Assembly (NCBI GenBank): GCA_963747535.1 | Contig: CAVVFX010000002.1 | Location: 682,001-746,000 of the forward strand | DNA: 64,000 bases | Source: CAVVFX01 sp963747535 | GTDB taxonomy: Bacteria > Acidobacteriota > Terriglobia > Bryobacterales > Bryobacteraceae | Direction: 5' to 3' | Shown: one piece after another, positions 25,602 through 33,101 of the stretch | Numbering within the stretch: the first letter of the stretch is position 1 | How the letters are laid out: every line of letters begins with the position of its first letter | Notes under the pieces: generated by a model | What the model was told of the DNA's origin: nothing | The model's input: the letters and a program-made list of their open reading frames with translations, nothing else | Database searches by the model: none | Translations under genes and position numbers: made by a program

Positions 25602-26641
25602 AGATACTCTACCTGGCCGCGTCCCCGCCTCTGCCTGGCAACATGGCCAACCAGGGAATAAGGCTCGCCGAGCCGCCTGAGTGCACGGTCGGCCTTCGCC
25701 ATACCCGACTGGGGAATGATCAGGATCATCCCGATTCCCAGATTGAAGGTGCGCCTGTAATCGGACGGGTCGAGATTCCCCAGCTTCCGCAGAAGCTCGA
25801 AGATCGGCGGCACTTGCCAGGAACGTGAATCAATCATTGCGGCCAGGCCCTTCGGCAGGACGCGTGGAGTATTATCGGTGATGCCGCCGCCCGTAATATG
25901 AGCCGCGGCGTGAAGCAGACCGGCCTGATGGAGCACCTGTATGGGTTTCAAGTAACTCCGGTGCACTTTGAGGAGTTCCTCGGCAACACTTAGCCCCGAG
26001 TCCAGCAGCGGACTCTCGGGGCGCAGGCGAGCTACTTCGAATAACAGCTTCCGGGCGAGCGAGTAGCCGTTGGTATGCAGTCCGCTCGAAGCGAGCCCGA
26101 TCAATTGGTCTCCCGCCCGGACCTTGGCGCCGGTGATCAACCGGGATTTCTCAGCCGCTCCGACGATGGCGCCGGCGAGGTCGTATTCTCCGGTGCCGTA
26201 GAGTCCCGGCATTTCCGCGGTCTCTCCTCCGATTAGCGCACATCCGTTCGCCCGGCAACCTCGCGCGATTCCAGAAATGATGGCAGTCGCCACGGTAGCT
26301 TGCAGTTTTCCGACGGCGAGGTAGTCAAGAAAGAACAGCGGCGCCGCGCCTTGGACCGCGATGTCGTTGACGCAATGGTTCACGAGGTCCTCGCCGATGG
26401 TGTCGTGCCGGCCAGTTGCGAACGCAATTTTTATCTTAGTTCCCACGCCGTCCACCGAACTGATCAGCACCGGCCGGCGCATGGAGGGCAGCGCGAAGCA
26501 AGCGCCGAACGAACCGATGCCGGTAAGTACGTTGCGTGTGAAGGTGCTTTTCGCGAGCGGCTTGATTGCCTCGACTGCCCGGCTGGCTTCATCGATATCG
26601 ACGCCTGCAGTCTTGTAAGATATGCGTTTTCGAGTAGACAT
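25598..26641 (-). CDS. purM: phosphoribosylformylglycinamidine cyclo-ligase (AIR synthetase)
   Basis: PurM closes the imidazole ring in purine synthesis using ATP. From ATG 26641 it is 347 residues, the family's usual length. It begins SYKTAGVDIDEASRAVEAIK and has SSVDGVGTKIKIAF, GGETAEMPGLY and ITGGGITDNTPRVLP. An open frame extends 39 bases upstream but lacks conserved sequence. The gene overlaps purN and follows dtd on the same strand after about 100 bases, suggesting a dtd-purM-purN unit. Confidence 0.97.
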   Translation of the reverse strand: MSTRKRISYKTAGVDIDEASRAVEAIKPLAKSTFTRNVLTGIGSFGACFALPSMRRPVLISSVDGVGTKIKIAFATGRHDTIGEDLVNHCVNDIAVQGAAPLFFLDYLAVGKLQATVATAIISGIARGCRANGCALIGGETAEMPGLYGTGEYDLAGAIVGAAEKSRLITGAKVRAGDQLIGLASSGLHTNGYSLARKLLFEVARLRPESPLLDSGLSVAEELLKVHRSYLKPIQVLHQAGLLHAAAHITGGGITDNTPRVLPKGLAAMIDSRSWQVPPIFELLRKLGNLDPSDYRRTFNLGIGMILIIPQSGMAKADRALRRLGEPYSLVGHVARQRRGRGQVEYL

Positions 26642-26745
26642 GCTAAGGAACTCACCAGTATATCGAGCGAGCGCCGGCAAGTCTCCGGCGTGGCAACGGT
26701 CGAGTAAGTGCCTGCTTATATAGGGACGCGCATGGCTCGCTAAAG

Positions 26746-27198
26746 TCAGGCTGTGGGAGAACCCGAATCACAGATCAGAGTAACTGGCCCTGAGTTGTCG
26801 ATGCGCACCGACATGTGCGCCTGGAAAACACCGGTCCTGACCACCGGACACTTCTGGCGTGCGCGGTCCACGAAATAGTCATATAACTCGCGTGCCTGTT
26901 CCGCGGGAGCGGCCTGATCAAACGATGGACGCCTGCCTTTCCTGCAATCACCATACAAAGTGAAGTTCGATACAATCAATAAATCCCCGCCGGTCTCCAG
27001 TACACTCAGGTTCATTTTGCCTTGTTGGTCAGGAAAAATGCGGAGCTGCGTCAGTTTACCTACCAGAAAGTCAGCATCCTTCTCGGTGTCGTTCCGGGCC
27101 ACGGCAACCAGGACTACGAGTCCGGGTCCGATAGCTTCCGGAGGACCACCTTCTATTTGAACGGAGGCCGAGCTTACCCGCTGTATGATTATGCGCAT
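26746..27198 (-). CDS. dtd: D-aminoacyl-tRNA deacylase
   Basis: Dtd removes D-amino acids (and glycine) wrongly attached to tRNA. The 150-residue protein starts MRIIIQRVSSASVQIEG and holds the family signatures SNFTLYGDCRKGRRPSF and the cross-subunit Gly-Pro motif NSGPVTLI. Length and architecture are typical. It is divergent from the small basic protein at 27264 and shares an AT-rich intergenic region with it. The nearby NSAR-type operon also concerns D/L-amino acids, but no direct link is shown. Confidence 0.96.
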   Translation of the reverse strand: MRIIIQRVSSASVQIEGGPPEAIGPGLVVLVAVARNDTEKDADFLVGKLTQLRIFPDQQGKMNLSVLETGGDLLIVSNFTLYGDCRKGRRPSFDQAAPAEQARELYDYFVDRARQKCPVVRTGVFQAHMSVRIDNSGPVTLICDSGSPTA

Positions 27199-27217
27199 CG
27201 AATATCTAACATTCTAT

Positions 27218-27246
27218 TTGACAATATAATTTCAAATCATGATATA
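27218..27246 (+). promoter_or_regulatory. candidate sigma70-type promoter for the small basic protein gene
   Basis: TTGACA (27218-27223) is followed after 17 bases by GATATA (27241-27246). A TATAAT at 27225-27230 is an alternative -10 with a poor -35. The stretch is strikingly AT-rich for this genome. GAGGGAGAA (27251-27259) is the ribosome-binding site. Confidence 0.55.
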
Positions 27247-27263
27247 TTGCAGAGGGAGAAATC

Positions 27264-27551
27264 ATGCCAAGAGGCCGCTCAGCATCACCGGACACAACTA
27301 CTCTAGAAGCCGCGTTAGTCGGCCTGGAGCTCAAAAAAAGCGAAATCGACGGATTGATCAGCAAGATCAAGAAGCAACTCGGTGGAAGATCTTCTTCTGC
27401 TATGTCGGCTTCGAGCACTCCCGCTTCCGCCAAGAGTCAAGGCGGTCCGCGGAAGAAGCGTGTACTTAGTGCAGAAGCTCGCAAGCGGATTGCGGCAGCG
27501 CAGAAACGCCGTTGGGCGGAACATCGGAAGGCGCAAGCTAAGTCTGAGTAG
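27264..27551 (+). CDS. small very basic protein, possibly DNA-binding
   Basis: The product is 95 residues, with a helical N-terminal half (LEAALVGLELKKSEIDGLISKIKKQ) and a Lys/Arg/Ala-rich C-terminal half (RKKRVLSAEARKRIAAAQKR). A Ser/Ala linker joins them. The C-terminal phrase recurs, as far as I recall, in many small acidobacterial proteins; it suggests nucleic-acid binding. No established name is known to me. A strong ribosome-binding site and an AT-rich promoter support expression. It stands alone between dtd (divergent) and gap. Confidence 0.65.
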   Translation: MPRGRSASPDTTTLEAALVGLELKKSEIDGLISKIKKQLGGRSSSAMSASSTPASAKSQGGPRKKRVLSAEARKRIAAAQKRRWAEHRKAQAKSE

Positions 27552-27973
27552 CTGCCTATCCAGTCTAAGGCCGTTTCCTTGTCCGAAAGGTTGACAAGCG
27601 AATGACTTTGCCTCAGCAGGCACCGGCTTAAACTGCGGGTTGACATTTCTATAAGCCGGCGGGATTTGATACGTCAAGCCGGTGCAGTACGGACCGCCCC
27701 ACAATGGCTCCAGAATCAGCGGCACGGGAATGTAAGTGGCAACGACCTTCTCTGACGTGAGTGCGCGTGCCGCGCGAATCAGGGCGCCCTCGCTATCTCG
27801 AGTCTGCTAAATCCGCGTGCGATATCAGATCGTTTTCCCGCTCTCCCCAAACCTCTATCCACGGCAAATTTGGAGGTTTGTCGCGGCGCTCGAGGTCGGG
27901 CATTTGCAAAGGCGCGGAAAAGCCTTTGGTATGCTGGAATGTAAATCTAACAAGCAGGAGAAAGCAACCGAAA
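27552..27973. other. spacer with a protein-like remnant on the minus strand, upstream of gap
   Basis: On the minus strand about 27595-27786 reads EGALIRAARALTSEKVVATY, then IPVPLILEPLWGGPYCTGL and TYQIPPAYRNVNP. This looks like coding sequence but lacks a start and a recognisable family, so a gene fossil is suspected. The plus-strand frame leading into gap (from 27761) shows no homology. A ribosome-binding site (AGGAGA, 27956-27961) serves gap. Confidence 0.35.
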
Positions 27974-28981
27974 ATGTCAATTAAAGTGGGCATCAACGGC
28001 TTTGGCCGTATCGGCCGGAATGTGGTTCGCGCCGCCTTACACAATCCGGAGATCGAGTTCGTCGCAGTTAACGACCTCACCGATACCAAGACATTAGCTC
28101 ACCTCACCAAGTACGATTCCGTTCTCGGAACGTTACATGAAGATGTTCGGGTGGAAGGAGATTCGATCGTCATTGGCTCGCGGAAGATCAAGGTCTTTGC
28201 AGTCAAGGACCCCGCTGAACTGGACTGGAGTTCCGTCGGCGCGCAGATTGTCATCGAATCCACCGGTAAATTCACTGATAAGCCGAACGCCTCGAAGCAT
28301 ATCCGCGGCTCGGTCAAAAAGGTCATCATCTCCGCCCCGGGCAAGGATGAAGACATTACCATCGTGCTCGGCGTCAATGAAGACAAGTACGATGCGTCCA
28401 AACATAATGTCATCTCCAACGCGTCCTGCACGACCAACTGTCTCGCTCCAGTGGTGAAGGTGCTACACGAGCAGTTTGGAATCCTTAAGGGTTCCATGAC
28501 CACTATCCACAGCTATACCAACGACCAGAACGTTCTCGACTTTCCTCACAAGGACCTGCGCCGCGCCCGCGCTGCCGCGCTGAACATGATCCCGACCACC
28601 ACTGGCGCAGCCAAGGCCATCGGTCTGGTTATGCCGGCGCTGAAGGGTAAGTTGGACGGCTATTCGATGCGCGTCCCCACGCCGGACGTCAGCGCGGTCG
28701 ACCTGGTCGCAGTGCTGGAAAAGCCGGCTACCACCGAAGCGGTGAATGCCGCTCTCAAGGCCGCTGCGGAAGGACCGCTCAAAGGCATTCTTGCCTACAC
28801 CGAAGATCCGGTTGTATCGACCGATATGTTGCATAACCCGAACAGTTCGATTGTCGACGGACAGATGACTAAAGTCCTCGGGGGCGACCTGGCGAAGGTG
28901 CTGGCCTGGTATGACAACGAGTGGGGATATTCCTGCCGCGTAGTTGACCTGGTCGAGTTCCTGGTCAAAAAGGGCCTATAA
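27974..28981 (+). CDS. gap: glyceraldehyde-3-phosphate dehydrogenase, type I
   Basis: GAPDH oxidises glyceraldehyde-3-phosphate to 1,3-bisphosphoglycerate with NAD(P) in glycolysis. The 335-residue product begins IKVGINGFGRIGRNVVRAAL (cofactor loop). It has the active-site SNASCTTNCLAP with Cys152 and His179 (MTTIHSYT), and ends WYDNEWGYSCRVVDL. Asp34 (VNDLTD) suggests NAD preference. ATG 27974 is chosen by homology; the frame is open back to 27761. No pgk or tpi lies beside it. A terminator hairpin follows at 29072. Confidence 0.97.
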   Translation: MSIKVGINGFGRIGRNVVRAALHNPEIEFVAVNDLTDTKTLAHLTKYDSVLGTLHEDVRVEGDSIVIGSRKIKVFAVKDPAELDWSSVGAQIVIESTGKFTDKPNASKHIRGSVKKVIISAPGKDEDITIVLGVNEDKYDASKHNVISNASCTTNCLAPVVKVLHEQFGILKGSMTTIHSYTNDQNVLDFPHKDLRRARAAALNMIPTTTGAAKAIGLVMPALKGKLDGYSMRVPTPDVSAVDLVAVLEKPATTEAVNAALKAAAEGPLKGILAYTEDPVVSTDMLHNPNSSIVDGQMTKVLGGDLAKVLAWYDNEWGYSCRVVDLVEFLVKKGL

Positions 28982-29071
28982 GTAACGACTAACATCCCAG
29001 CGTTAGTTTATTGCCTGTGGAAGAAGTCTCTATGGCGCACGAGTGCAGGCGAAATCGCCTGCTCCAGAACG

Positions 29072-29091
29072 GGGAGGCTTTTCGGCCTCCC
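29072..29091 (+). terminator. hairpin downstream of gap
   Basis: GGGAGGC (29072-29078) pairs with GCCTCCC (29085-29091) across a TTTTCG loop. The following TGGTTTGTGTTG is only moderately T-rich. A second palindrome, GCAGGCGAAATCGCCTGC, lies just upstream at about 29045-29062. Confidence 0.6.
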
Positions 29092-29172
29092 TGGTTTGTG
29101 TTGCAGATGTTTATCCTTCAGAAGCGAGACGCACCGCCAGCGGGGCGCGTGGGCATATAATCTAACGTAACT

Positions 29173-29829
29173 ATGCGGACGCTTATTCTTACTTCCTTAC
29201 TCGCTGGTGCGGCCCTGGGTCAAACCGGCAAACTGGGAGTCTTCACAAATTCCGGTGACGTCGGCGATCCGGCCATCAAGGGCTCCGCAGAGTATGACAC
29301 CGCTAAAGGCCAATACAAGCTCACGGGCGCAGGCACCAACATGTGGTCCGCAGCGGATCAACTCCAATATGTGTATCGTCAGATGACGGGCAACGTCTCC
29401 GTGACCGCGACTCTCCAGTTCGTTGGTGAAGGGGCGGTGGCACACCGTAAAGCGGGTATCGTGCTGCGGAAGACTCTCGATACCGATTCGCCCATGGTGG
29501 ACGTGGTGATCCACGGTAACGGTATGCCGGCGATCCAGTGGCGGACGACCAAGGGCGACATCACGAACGGGGTCGATTTCCCGTTTGACAGTCCGGGTAA
29601 GTTTAAACTGAAACTGGTCCGGACTGGCACCGGTATTGATGTGTTCATCGGCAAGGACGGCGCGGAGTTGAAAGAATTGGCCAAGACCGAGGTCCAATTG
29701 GGCAATCCAGTTTATGTCGGCCTGGGGATCTGCTCGCATAAACCGGATACGTCGGAAACCGTGGTGTTCTCGGATGTCTCGGTAGAGGCGTTGCCGACTC
29801 CGGCCCCCGCCAAAAAGAAGACAGACTGA
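29173..29829 (+). CDS. secreted concanavalin-like (DUF1349-type) protein
   Basis: The 218-residue protein has a signal peptide (MRTLILTSLLAGAALGQ) and a single beta-sandwich domain. Key stretches are GSAEYDTAKGQYKLTGAGTN, QLQYVYRQMTGNVSVTATLQ, HRKAGIVLRKTLD and GNPVYVGLGICSH. This pattern is common in acidobacterial secreted proteins related to the DUF1349/regulation-of-enolase concanavalin-like family. Carbohydrate binding is a reasonable inference. The tail is Pro/Lys-rich. The next gene starts 14 bases downstream on the same strand, suggesting a two-gene unit. Confidence 0.8.
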   Translation: MRTLILTSLLAGAALGQTGKLGVFTNSGDVGDPAIKGSAEYDTAKGQYKLTGAGTNMWSAADQLQYVYRQMTGNVSVTATLQFVGEGAVAHRKAGIVLRKTLDTDSPMVDVVIHGNGMPAIQWRTTKGDITNGVDFPFDSPGKFKLKLVRTGTGIDVFIGKDGAELKELAKTEVQLGNPVYVGLGICSHKPDTSETVVFSDVSVEALPTPAPAKKKTD

Positions 29830-29843
29830 AACCGGTCACACAC

Positions 29844-30770
29844 GTGCGATCTCTCTTTCTGTTGCTGACCCTGAGCTTCGTCCTGCACGCAGCCGTCACA
29901 CTGACCCGCGTGGGGGGTCGCGTCCATATTGAAATCGACGGCCAACCGTACAGCGATTTTTTCTTCGGCAACGACGCGCCGAAGCCGTACCTCTATCCGC
30001 TCCGCTCGGCAAGCGGCAAGATTGTCACTCGCCATTTCCCCATGGAGAAGGTCGAGGGCGAAACTACTACCGACCAGCATCATCGTTCCATGTGGCTGGG
30101 CTTCAAACTGGTCAATGGCTACGATTATTGGGAGAACGAATTCTCCTACAACAACAAGAATGCAGGCAAGGCCGTCACGCGCTCGATAGACCTCGTCAAG
30201 AGCGGCGACAACTCCGGAATCATCGTGGCGACGATCGTCTGGCTTTCGCCCACCGGCGAACCTCTGATCGAGGAGCATCGCCGGATGACCATCGCGGTGG
30301 ACGGCAAGTTGCGCATCATCGACACTGACATCCAGCTCAGAGCGATCGAGAAGATCACGTTCGGGGACAGTAAAGACGGGGCGTTCTCGGTGCGCGTAGC
30401 TGAGTCGATGTCGGAACGCAAGGGCGGGCTGCTCACCAACTCCGAAGGCGGCCGGACTATGGTACAGACCTGGGGCAAGCCGGCGAGATGGGTCGACTAT
30501 ACCGGCGACGTGGATGGCGAGAAGATAGGCATCGTGCTATTCGATCATCCGGAAAGCTTTCACCATCCGGCGCGCTGGCATGTGCGCGACTACGGATTAC
30601 TGGCAGTGAATCCGTTCGGCGCGAACGCTTTCGACAAAACTCTTCCGGTGCAGAACTCAGTTCTGGAGCCGGGCCAGACCATGCAACTGCGGTACCGTGT
30701 GATCGTGCATCCTCCGATGTCCAGGGAGGAAATCGACGGCTTGTACCAAAAGTTTGCTGCCGAGAAGTAG
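29844..30770 (+). CDS. secreted DUF6807 (PmoA-family) protein
   Basis: The 308-residue protein has a signal peptide (about residues 1-17) and one DUF6807 domain. Typical phrases are KPYLYPLRSASGKIVTRHFP, TTDQHHRSMWLGF, DSKDGAFSVRVAESM and WVDYTGDVDGEKIGIVLFDH. The database label 'methane oxygenase PmoA' for this family is misleading: it is not related to particulate methane monooxygenase, and a sugar-related role is usually assumed. The start is GTG at 29844. It is convergent with the Gfo/Idh/MocA gene, one base apart. Confidence 0.85.
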   Translation: MRSLFLLLTLSFVLHAAVTLTRVGGRVHIEIDGQPYSDFFFGNDAPKPYLYPLRSASGKIVTRHFPMEKVEGETTTDQHHRSMWLGFKLVNGYDYWENEFSYNNKNAGKAVTRSIDLVKSGDNSGIIVATIVWLSPTGEPLIEEHRRMTIAVDGKLRIIDTDIQLRAIEKITFGDSKDGAFSVRVAESMSERKGGLLTNSEGGRTMVQTWGKPARWVDYTGDVDGEKIGIVLFDHPESFHHPARWHVRDYGLLAVNPFGANAFDKTLPVQNSVLEPGQTMQLRYRVIVHPPMSREEIDGLYQKFAAEK

Positions 30771-30771
30771 G

Positions 30772-32022
30772 CTACGCCAGCTTCCACGGCGCACGGTAGG
30801 GCCGCGACATCATGGCCGCGGCTTCAGAATCGCGCGTTACTTCCTGAGCGGCGGCATCCCATTGAACCGTGCGATTCAGTCGCGTGGCGATATTGCCGAG
30901 GTGGCACATGACCGCCGAGCGGTGTCCTTCCTCGACATCCGCGTTGGGGCGATTGCGGCTCTTCACGCAGTCCAGAAAGTTGCGCATGTGCGCGTCGTCA
31001 AGATTATTGCCTCTGACTTCCATGCCTTCCATCGCAGGCTGCCCCTTGATGATTTCCGGCGTAATCGTGAATTGCGAACGAGAGATCGTGAGAACGCCTT
31101 TCGTCCCCATGGCCTGCAGGTCGAACTTCTGTGTGCCGGCGCAGATTTCGCGCGTCGTCCAGGTGACGATCGCCTTGGGAAAGCGATAGATGACTTCCTG
31201 CAGATCGGGAGTCTCGCCGCCGTCATGGATCGCATAGCGGCCGCCGAAGGCCGCGACACTGAGCGGGGCTGATTCGTTGAGGAACCAGCGCGCGATATCG
31301 AGGTGGTGCGCGCCCCAATTGGTCATCTGCCCACCCGAATAATCCCAAAACCAGCGGAAATTGTAGATGCACCGAAACGCATCAAACGGGCGCTGCGGCG
31401 CGGGCCCGAGCCACCTGTCCCAATCGAAGCCAGGCGCGGGGCCGTCCGCCATCTGGGTGGGTTTGAAGCCGCCCGCGGCGTTGCGAGTCATACCGGCGCG
31501 GATCTCGTGGACCTCGCCAATGGCTCCGTCCTGGATCATTTTAGCGGCCTGTGCGTAGTGTGTTCCCGAGCGCTGCTGCGAGCCGGTCTGCATCACGCGG
31601 TTAAACTTTCGCGCGGCCGCGACCATCTTCTTCCCATCGTCGATGGTGAGTGACAGCGGCTTCTCGCAGTAGACGTCCTTGCCTGCTTCACAGGCCGCGG
31701 TGGCCATGTAGGCATGCCAATGGTCCGGAACAGCGATGATGACCGCGTCGAGGTCTTGGCGCTCGAGCACACGACGGAAGTCTCTCTCCTGTGGAACGCC
31801 ACCAGCCATCTGAGAGGCTTGCGCACGGAACGGTTCGTAAAGATCGCAGACCAGGACGGGCTGAGCGTCCTTCTGCTTCAGCAGTGTGGTCCAATCCTGT
31901 TTACCGCGTCCGCCGCAGCCTATCAGGCCGATCCGGATGCGGTCATTCGCGCCGTAAGCACGCGCCGCCGAGAGTGCGGTCGCAACAGCGGAGGCGGAGA
32001 AGTTTCGACGGGAGATTTGCAT
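30772..32022 (-). CDS. Tat-exported Gfo/Idh/MocA family oxidoreductase
   Basis: This 416-residue protein starts with a twin-arginine signal (ISRRNFSASAVATAL). The NAD(P)-binding motif is IRIGLIGCGGRGKQD, and the substrate-side signature AGKDVYCEKPLSLT contains the catalytic-region EKP. The C-terminal alpha/beta domain includes WDYSGGQMTNWGAHHLDIA, which supplies the His pair. It probably oxidises or rearranges a sugar derivative in the periplasm; the substrate is unknown. The ROK gene upstream on the same strand (28-base gap) suggests a sugar-related operon. Confidence 0.93.
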   Translation of the reverse strand: MQISRRNFSASAVATALSAARAYGANDRIRIGLIGCGGRGKQDWTTLLKQKDAQPVLVCDLYEPFRAQASQMAGGVPQERDFRRVLERQDLDAVIIAVPDHWHAYMATAACEAGKDVYCEKPLSLTIDDGKKMVAAARKFNRVMQTGSQQRSGTHYAQAAKMIQDGAIGEVHEIRAGMTRNAAGGFKPTQMADGPAPGFDWDRWLGPAPQRPFDAFRCIYNFRWFWDYSGGQMTNWGAHHLDIARWFLNESAPLSVAAFGGRYAIHDGGETPDLQEVIYRFPKAIVTWTTREICAGTQKFDLQAMGTKGVLTISRSQFTITPEIIKGQPAMEGMEVRGNNLDDAHMRNFLDCVKSRNRPNADVEEGHRSAVMCHLGNIATRLNRTVQWDAAAQEVTRDSEAAAMMSRPYRAPWKLA

Positions 32023-32049
32023 AGCTCTCCAGCCACTTTATCGCAAAAG

Positions 32050-32961
32050 TTAAGGCTGCGCGACTGCGTTGACCGCCGCGCCGATGATGGCGGTCCGGTC
32101 ATCGACCGGCGTGACTTCGAATACGCTGCCCTGCAGCGGGCTCATCTTCACCATCTCGTAGACGTAGCGGCTCAGCAATTCGATGTCGATGTACCGGGCA
32201 TTAGGGCCGGTGATGAAGAAGCGTCCAGGGCCGCTGATGTGAACGCTATTGGCTGTTCCCGCGGCCAGGGCGCGATGCCAGAGATGCACAAACTTTGCGC
32301 ACCGTTCGTCGCCGGACCTGGCGTTGAGAAAGACTTCGTCGGGCTCCATATCGAGGAAGCGCTTGCGCATGGCGCGCGTTCCCATAATTCCTTCCAGATG
32401 TCCTACGCCGCCGCAGCCGCAGAAATGTTCTTTGGGGTCCAGTGTCACGACCATGTGTCCACCCTCCCACACGCCGGGAACCGCGGGATAGGTGCCGAAT
32501 CCGATTCCGCGGCCCAGTGTCCACGCGCGAACCAGTTTTTCCAGATGACCGTGAATGGAGGCGATACCGGCAGCCAGCGCGTCGGCGTCGTTCGAAATGA
32601 CCACCGGCGCCGCATGGATTTCCAGGCCGCTGCGAATGGCGGCGCTCAGACAACAACCTTTCATCTGCGGTAAATTAGGCGATTCTCCCACTACACCGTC
32701 TTTTATGATCCCGGGAAAGCCGACGCCGATTGCGGCGAGCGACGCGACCTCGATTTTTCGCGCGTGGCACAACGTTCGGATCTGTTCGCAAATAACCGAA
32801 ACGACGGCATCGGCGGGCATACTGGTGAGCGCCGCGTCGGAGTCTTCGGGTGGAGGGAAATGCTGGACTCCATCATCCATGTGGCCGTCAGCGACCAGAC
32901 CGGCGACGATGCGCTCCGCCGCCAAAACACCCGCAACAATCTTGTTTGGAGTTTCGCTCAT
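32050..32961 (-). CDS. ROK family protein (sugar kinase-like)
   Basis: From ATG 32961 the protein is 303 residues. It has the ROK signature region (IGVGFPGIIKDGVVGESPNL), the Asn-Asp catalytic segment (ISNDADALAAGIA), GRGIGFG, and the zinc motif FCGCGGVGHLEG. ROK members are glucokinases, N-acetylmannosamine kinases or repressors. No helix-turn-helix domain is present, so a kinase is favoured. The phosphate-binding start (normally DxGGT) is poorly conserved here, so activity is uncertain. It precedes the Gfo/Idh/MocA gene; an MITE-like repeat lies just upstream. Confidence 0.85.
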   Translation of the reverse strand: MSETPNKIVAGVLAAERIVAGLVADGHMDDGVQHFPPPEDSDAALTSMPADAVVSVICEQIRTLCHARKIEVASLAAIGVGFPGIIKDGVVGESPNLPQMKGCCLSAAIRSGLEIHAAPVVISNDADALAAGIASIHGHLEKLVRAWTLGRGIGFGTYPAVPGVWEGGHMVVTLDPKEHFCGCGGVGHLEGIMGTRAMRKRFLDMEPDEVFLNARSGDERCAKFVHLWHRALAAGTANSVHISGPGRFFITGPNARYIDIELLSRYVYEMVKMSPLQGSVFEVTPVDDRTAIIGAAVNAVAQP

Positions 32962-32994
32962 TGAAGACCGTCCTAAAAGAGGCACAGACTGAAG

Positions 32995-33078
32995 AGGTAG
33001 TTGCAAAACTCGGCCACCAGCGGCCGAGGCAGGCGAAACCGCCTGCCCCACCAACGCTTGTCGAATTTGCAACTACCT
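32995..33078. mobile_element. 84-bp MITE-like element inserted in a palindrome
   Basis: The ends AGGTAGTTGCAAA (32995-33007) and TTTGCAACTACCT (33066-33078) are perfect 13-bp inverted repeats. The element is flanked by direct repeats CTGAAG (32989-32994, 33079-33084). Excision with one copy rebuilds the palindrome CACAGACTGAAGTCTGTG of the family seen at 59411. The interior holds another hairpin, GGCAGGCG...CGCCTGCC (about 33028-33047). Boundaries are ambiguous by two bases: 15-bp inverted repeats with a 2-bp GA duplication also fit. Confidence 0.7.
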
Positions 33079-33101
33079 CTGAAGTCTGTGATACAAACGT
33101 C

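Noticed and set aside
29844..30770. Methane monooxygenase subunit, from the common 'PmoA family' label
   Set aside because: The protein is a soluble secreted DUF6807 type with a signal peptide and no membrane helices typical of PmoA.
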